Assembly (NCBI GenBank): GCA_009779295.1
Contig: WREN01000061.1
Location: 1 to 9,843, forward strand
DNA: 9,843 bases
From: Oscillospiraceae bacterium
GTDB taxonomy: Bacteria > Bacillota > Clostridia > Oscillospirales > CAG-272
Direction: 5' to 3'
Below are positions 6,839 to 9,843 of the stretch, one piece after another (the stretch's first letter is position 1; every line of letters starts with the position of its first letter). Position numbers and translations under genes: made by a program. Under the pieces are notes generated by a model. That model searched no databases and had not been told where the DNA came from. It saw nothing but the letters and a program-made list of their open reading frames with translations.

Positions 6839-8317
6839 ATGAAAATTTTATCAGTTATTTTACTTTGCGTTTTACTTTTTTCATTCGCGTCTTGTTCGCA
6901 AGATCCGCAAAATACTATTGAAACTTCAAATGAAACCAGGATTATTGAAGAAACTACGGATACTCCATCCGAATTTCAGACGTTAGACGTTAATTACGAA
7001 GGGTATCAATTCCGCATCTACGCGATCCATCCCGACGTATTGCTGCTGGACAGCGCGGTAGGGCTGATAAATGAGATCGCGCCGGAAGCAGAAACGGGCG
7101 AGCCTATCAACGACGCGGTATACAGACGCAACCGAAAAGTTGAAGAGTTGTACAACATCGAAATCGTTTCAACGTTCCACAACAGCCGCGACGCCGTCGT
7201 TCAGGCGGCGCGTAAAGCGATCCTTGCCGCTGAGGACGCGTACGACGTCGGATTCACTGTAGGCATCACAATGCCGACTATTCTTGCAAGCAAAGATTAT
7301 ACATACGACTTATTTACAATTCCGAATTTAGATTTAACAAGGAGCTGGTGGAACAAAAAAGCGATAGCGGAGTTTTCAATCGCGAACCAACTTCATATAA
7401 CTACGGGCGACATCAGTATTTTCGACGCGATGAGTATCGACTGTTTTTACCGCAATAAATTCCTCGCGGATGACTACGGTCTTGAAAGCGCTTATGAACT
7501 TGTTTATCAAGGCAACTGGACATGGGATAAACTCATTGAGATGTGCCACGTAGTAGCTCGCGACCTTAACGGCGACGGCGTTATGAACGAATGGGATCAA
7601 TACGGGATGTATACTGAATTCGCGGCCATCAGATACATGTTCCGCAGCTGCGGCGGGCGAATAGTTAAAAAAGACGCGGACGACATACCCTATCTCGCTG
7701 TAAATACGGATATTACGGTAAAAGTTATTGATTACGCGCTCGCGTCTTTTATGAATAAAGATATAGCGATGGTCTCACAGGATTATAAATTCAACAATTA
7801 TTACGCAGATTCGATGATACCTAAATATATAGCCAATGAAGTATTATTTGCTCTCGGAGCAATTTATACCGCACTCGACTTGCGCAATATGGAATGTGAT
7901 TTTGAGATACTTCCGTACCCGAAACTTAACGAACAACAGAGCGAATATTACGCGATGACGAGCCGTTCTTACGGTACGCATATACACATTCCGGCAACTT
8001 GCACGGATACCGGAAGGGTCGGCGCGGTGCTTGACGCGCTCGGTTATTATTCGCAGCAGTATATAAAACCGGCAGTATTTGATATAACGGTAACGGACAA
8101 GCTCATGCGCGACGAAGATTCCGTGCGGATGGTGGATTTAATGTTAGATACGCGCGAGTATGATATCGGAGAATACTATAACTGGGGCGATCTTATTAAC
8201 GTTTTACTGTATTCGTCGTTATCCGCCAGACAAAATATATTCGCGTCAAATTACGCGAAAAATGAAGACAGAATAAAATCGGCAATGGAAAAAACTATAA
8301 GCGATATGTTAGAATAA
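6839..8317 (+). CDS. ABC-type extracellular solute-binding lipoprotein (copy 1)
   Basis: This 492-residue protein begins with a lipoprotein signal peptide: basic start MK, hydrophobic core to residue 17 and lipobox FASC with C19 as the lipidated residue. An acidic, Thr/Asn/Glu-rich linker runs from about 20 to 48. The mature part resembles family 1 extracellular solute-binding proteins of ABC sugar transporters and would bind ligand outside the membrane. A canonical EF-hand-like calcium loop spans D242 to D253 (D242, N244, D246, N250, D253) in DLNGDGVMNEWD. Other landmarks are the Trp pair in SWWNKK, residues GDISIF, and ILPYPKL near the C-terminal lobe. It is paralogous to the following gene along its length. 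A modest AAAAGAGA precedes the start at 6839. No permease or ATPase gene is visible, so the ligand and cognate transporter are unknown; a sugar or oligosaccharide is inferred from the neighbours. Confidence 0.82.
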   Translation: MKILSVILLCVLLFSFASCSQDPQNTIETSNETRIIEETTDTPSEFQTLDVNYEGYQFRIYAIHPDVLLLDSAVGLINEIAPEAETGEPINDAVYRRNRKVEELYNIEIVSTFHNSRDAVVQAARKAILAAEDAYDVGFTVGITMPTILASKDYTYDLFTIPNLDLTRSWWNKKAIAEFSIANQLHITTGDISIFDAMSIDCFYRNKFLADDYGLESAYELVYQGNWTWDKLIEMCHVVARDLNGDGVMNEWDQYGMYTEFAAIRYMFRSCGGRIVKKDADDIPYLAVNTDITVKVIDYALASFMNKDIAMVSQDYKFNNYYADSMIPKYIANEVLFALGAIYTALDLRNMECDFEILPYPKLNEQQSEYYAMTSRSYGTHIHIPATCTDTGRVGAVLDALGYYSQQYIKPAVFDITVTDKLMRDEDSVRMVDLMLDTREYDIGEYYNWGDLINVLLYSSLSARQNIFASNYAKNEDRIKSAMEKTISDMLE

Positions 8318-8336
8318 AAAAATCAGACCACTTTTT

Positions 8337-8343
8337 AAGGAGA
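8337..8343 (+). promoter_or_regulatory. strong ribosome binding site of the second solute-binding protein
   Basis: AAGGAGA at 8337-8343 precedes the ATG at 8355 by 11 bases. It is a stronger match than the AAAGAGA before the first paralogue, which hints at higher translation of copy 2. The 37-base gap between the two genes holds no GC-rich hairpin or terminator. Confidence 0.55.
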
Positions 8344-8354
8344 TTTATATTAAA

Positions 8355-9843
8355 ATGAAAAAATTCACAGCGATTTTATCAGCGGCAATTTTAGTTTTAA
8401 GCTTTATTTCATGCGGAACAAATTCTAATCCAAACAATGAAACCGATCCGAACAATAAAGAAACGGTTGAAACGACGGTTGCGCCGGAATTTATACCTTT
8501 AGAAGGCGCGAATTACGGCGGTTACGAATTCCGTATATTCGGCACTGCGGACAAATCTGTTATCCTGGGACAGTTTGGAGTCGGATTAATAAACGAAATC
8601 GCTCCGAAGGAAGAAACTGGCGAGATTATCAACGACGCTGTATTTATGCGCAACAGAGAAGTTGAGGAACTATACAACATCAAAATCAAACCTGTTTGTC
8701 CCGACGTTGACCGTAACGCGCTCGCTCAAGCTGCAATCAAGCCTATACTGGCAGGCGACGACGAGTACGATATGGCGCTTTATTTAGGTTCCAACCTCCC
8801 GATTATACTTGGAAGCAATGGTTACACATATGATTTGTTCACAGTTCCTAACTTGGATTTATCCAACAGCTGGTGGAATCAGGCTTCGATTAAATGGCTG
8901 TCGCTCGCAAAACAAATCCATATAGTCACAGGCGACATCAGCGTGTTCAGTATGGTCGGCGGTCCGTACCCTATTTTTCAGAACAAAGCGTTAGTTGACG
9001 ACTACAAACTTGAAAACGCTTATGATCTCGTGCGGAACGGTACATGGACATGCGAGAAACTTATTGAGATGTGCCGCATAGTGGCGCACGACCTGAACGG
9101 CGACGGAATCATGGACGAAAACGATTTGTTCGGCGTTTCCGGCGAACACGTTTTTATACGCGCTATGGTTGAGGGAAGCGGCGAACGTTTTACGAAGAAA
9201 GACGCCGGCGATATTCCGTACCTCGCCGTCAATACGGAAAGAACGGTTCAAGCCCTCGAATACGCGATGAATTCGGTTTTAGATAAAAGTTTCGGATTGT
9301 ATTGTAATGAATATCTACGCAAATTTCCGGATATCGGCGGATTTATAGTTTCTAAATTCACAAGCAACGAAATATTGTTCTCCTCTTATCCGCTGACTTT
9401 TACGTTTGAACTGCGCGATATGGAAGCTGACTTCGCGATACTGCCGTATCCGAAACTCGCGGAAAATCAAAGCGATTATTATACATCCGTTTCTACCTGG
9501 TACAGCTCGTTTGTATTTATTCCAGCAACTAATACCGATATTCCGAGAACCGGAGCGGTTGTCGAAGCGCTCGGATATTATTCGCAAAAATATGTAAGAC
9601 CGCAGGCTATAGACGTTACGGTAACGAATAAACTAATACGCGACGACGATTCCGCGGATATGCTTAACATTATATTCAATACGCGCTCGTATGACCTCGC
9701 GATAATTTACGCTTGGGGCGGCTTTGTTGATAATATGTTATACAACTCCGTCAATACGCGGTCGAATACTTTCGCTTCAAATTACGCGAAACACGAAACT
9801 AATGTTATAACTGCGATGGAAAAAACTATTAACGATATACTGG
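8355..9843 (+). CDS. ABC-type extracellular solute-binding lipoprotein (copy 2, 3' end cut)
   Basis: The frame is open from the ATG at 8355 to the window edge, giving 496 residues. Alignment with copy 1, which ends SDMLE and stop, shows this one reaching NDIL plus the first base of a G-starting codon, so only about one residue and the stop are probably missing. The signal peptide has lipobox FISC with C20 lipidated, followed by an Asn/Thr/Glu-rich linker to about 45. It keeps the landmarks of copy 1: GLINEIAP, YTYDLFT, SWWN, TGDISVF, PYLAVNT, ILPYPKL, ALGYYSQ and FASNYAK. The calcium-type loop spans D246 to D257 (D246, N248, D250, D254, D257). The segment after the loop, and the stretch about 305-345, differ most from copy 1. 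It is an outside-facing ligand-binding protein for an ABC importer; the ligand is unknown and is presumably a sugar or oligosaccharide. Confidence 0.85.
   Translation, partial: MKKFTAILSAAILVLSFISCGTNSNPNNETDPNNKETVETTVAPEFIPLEGANYGGYEFRIFGTADKSVILGQFGVGLINEIAPKEETGEIINDAVFMRNREVEELYNIKIKPVCPDVDRNALAQAAIKPILAGDDEYDMALYLGSNLPIILGSNGYTYDLFTVPNLDLSNSWWNQASIKWLSLAKQIHIVTGDISVFSMVGGPYPIFQNKALVDDYKLENAYDLVRNGTWTCEKLIEMCRIVAHDLNGDGIMDENDLFGVSGEHVFIRAMVEGSGERFTKKDAGDIPYLAVNTERTVQALEYAMNSVLDKSFGLYCNEYLRKFPDIGGFIVSKFTSNEILFSSYPLTFTFELRDMEADFAILPYPKLAENQSDYYTSVSTWYSSFVFIPATNTDIPRTGAVVEALGYYSQKYVRPQAIDVTVTNKLIRDDDSADMLNIIFNTRSYDLAIIYAWGGFVDNMLYNSVNTRSNTFASNYAKHETNVITAMEKTINDIL

Noticed and set aside
8316..8336. 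A-run and T-run flanking the gap between the two solute-binding genes, considered as a terminator
   Set aside because: The only stem is A with T, there is no GC-rich hairpin, and the T-run leads directly into the ribosome binding site of the next gene.

Overview
This window reads as one long, co-directional gene cluster on the + strand of a bacterium with moderate GC. Two lipoprotein-type ABC solute-binding proteins with Asn/Thr/Glu-rich linkers, the DUF4091 and DUF5107 carbohydrate-associated families, and an intergenic CATTCTGAGC-type repeat together suggest an uncultured anaerobe of the Clostridia/Bacillota kind. That placement is inference from gene style; no rRNA or phylogenetic marker was compared.

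Layout: the 3' end of an unrecognised gene (1-132) is followed by a 219-base gap (133-351). The gap holds a dispersed-repeat-like element, a short GC-rich patch that may be a gene remnant on the - strand, and an AT-rich leader with a 13-bp direct repeat. Seven genes follow, spaced from a 20-bp overlap to a 37-bp gap: a DUF4091/GH123-like protein (352-1890), a DUF5107 protein with C-terminal TPR-like helices (1887-3860), a DUF4097 beta-repeat protein (3860-4645), an RlmD/RumA-type 23S rRNA uracil-C5 methyltransferase (4655-5965), an Amidohydro_2 metal-dependent hydrolase (5946-6824), and two paralogous solute-binding lipoproteins (6839-8317, and 8355 to the window edge). No convincing terminator lies between them, so they are probably one transcription unit continuing past 9843.

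The solute-binding proteins would capture a sugar or glycan fragment outside the cell. The DUF4091 and DUF5107 proteins lack signal peptides, so they probably act on imported oligosaccharide in the cytoplasm, and the amidohydrolase may open a lactone or remove a carboxylated intermediate. Permease and ATPase genes are not visible here. The rRNA methyltransferase and the AT-rich DUF4097 gene sit inside this catabolic set and are the odd members. I see no CRISPR array, tRNA, rRNA, transposase or phage gene, and no clear evidence of a wholly new system. The most unusual points are the coupled DUF4091-DUF5107 pair, the embedded housekeeping gene, and the tandem solute-binding proteins with calcium-loop motifs.
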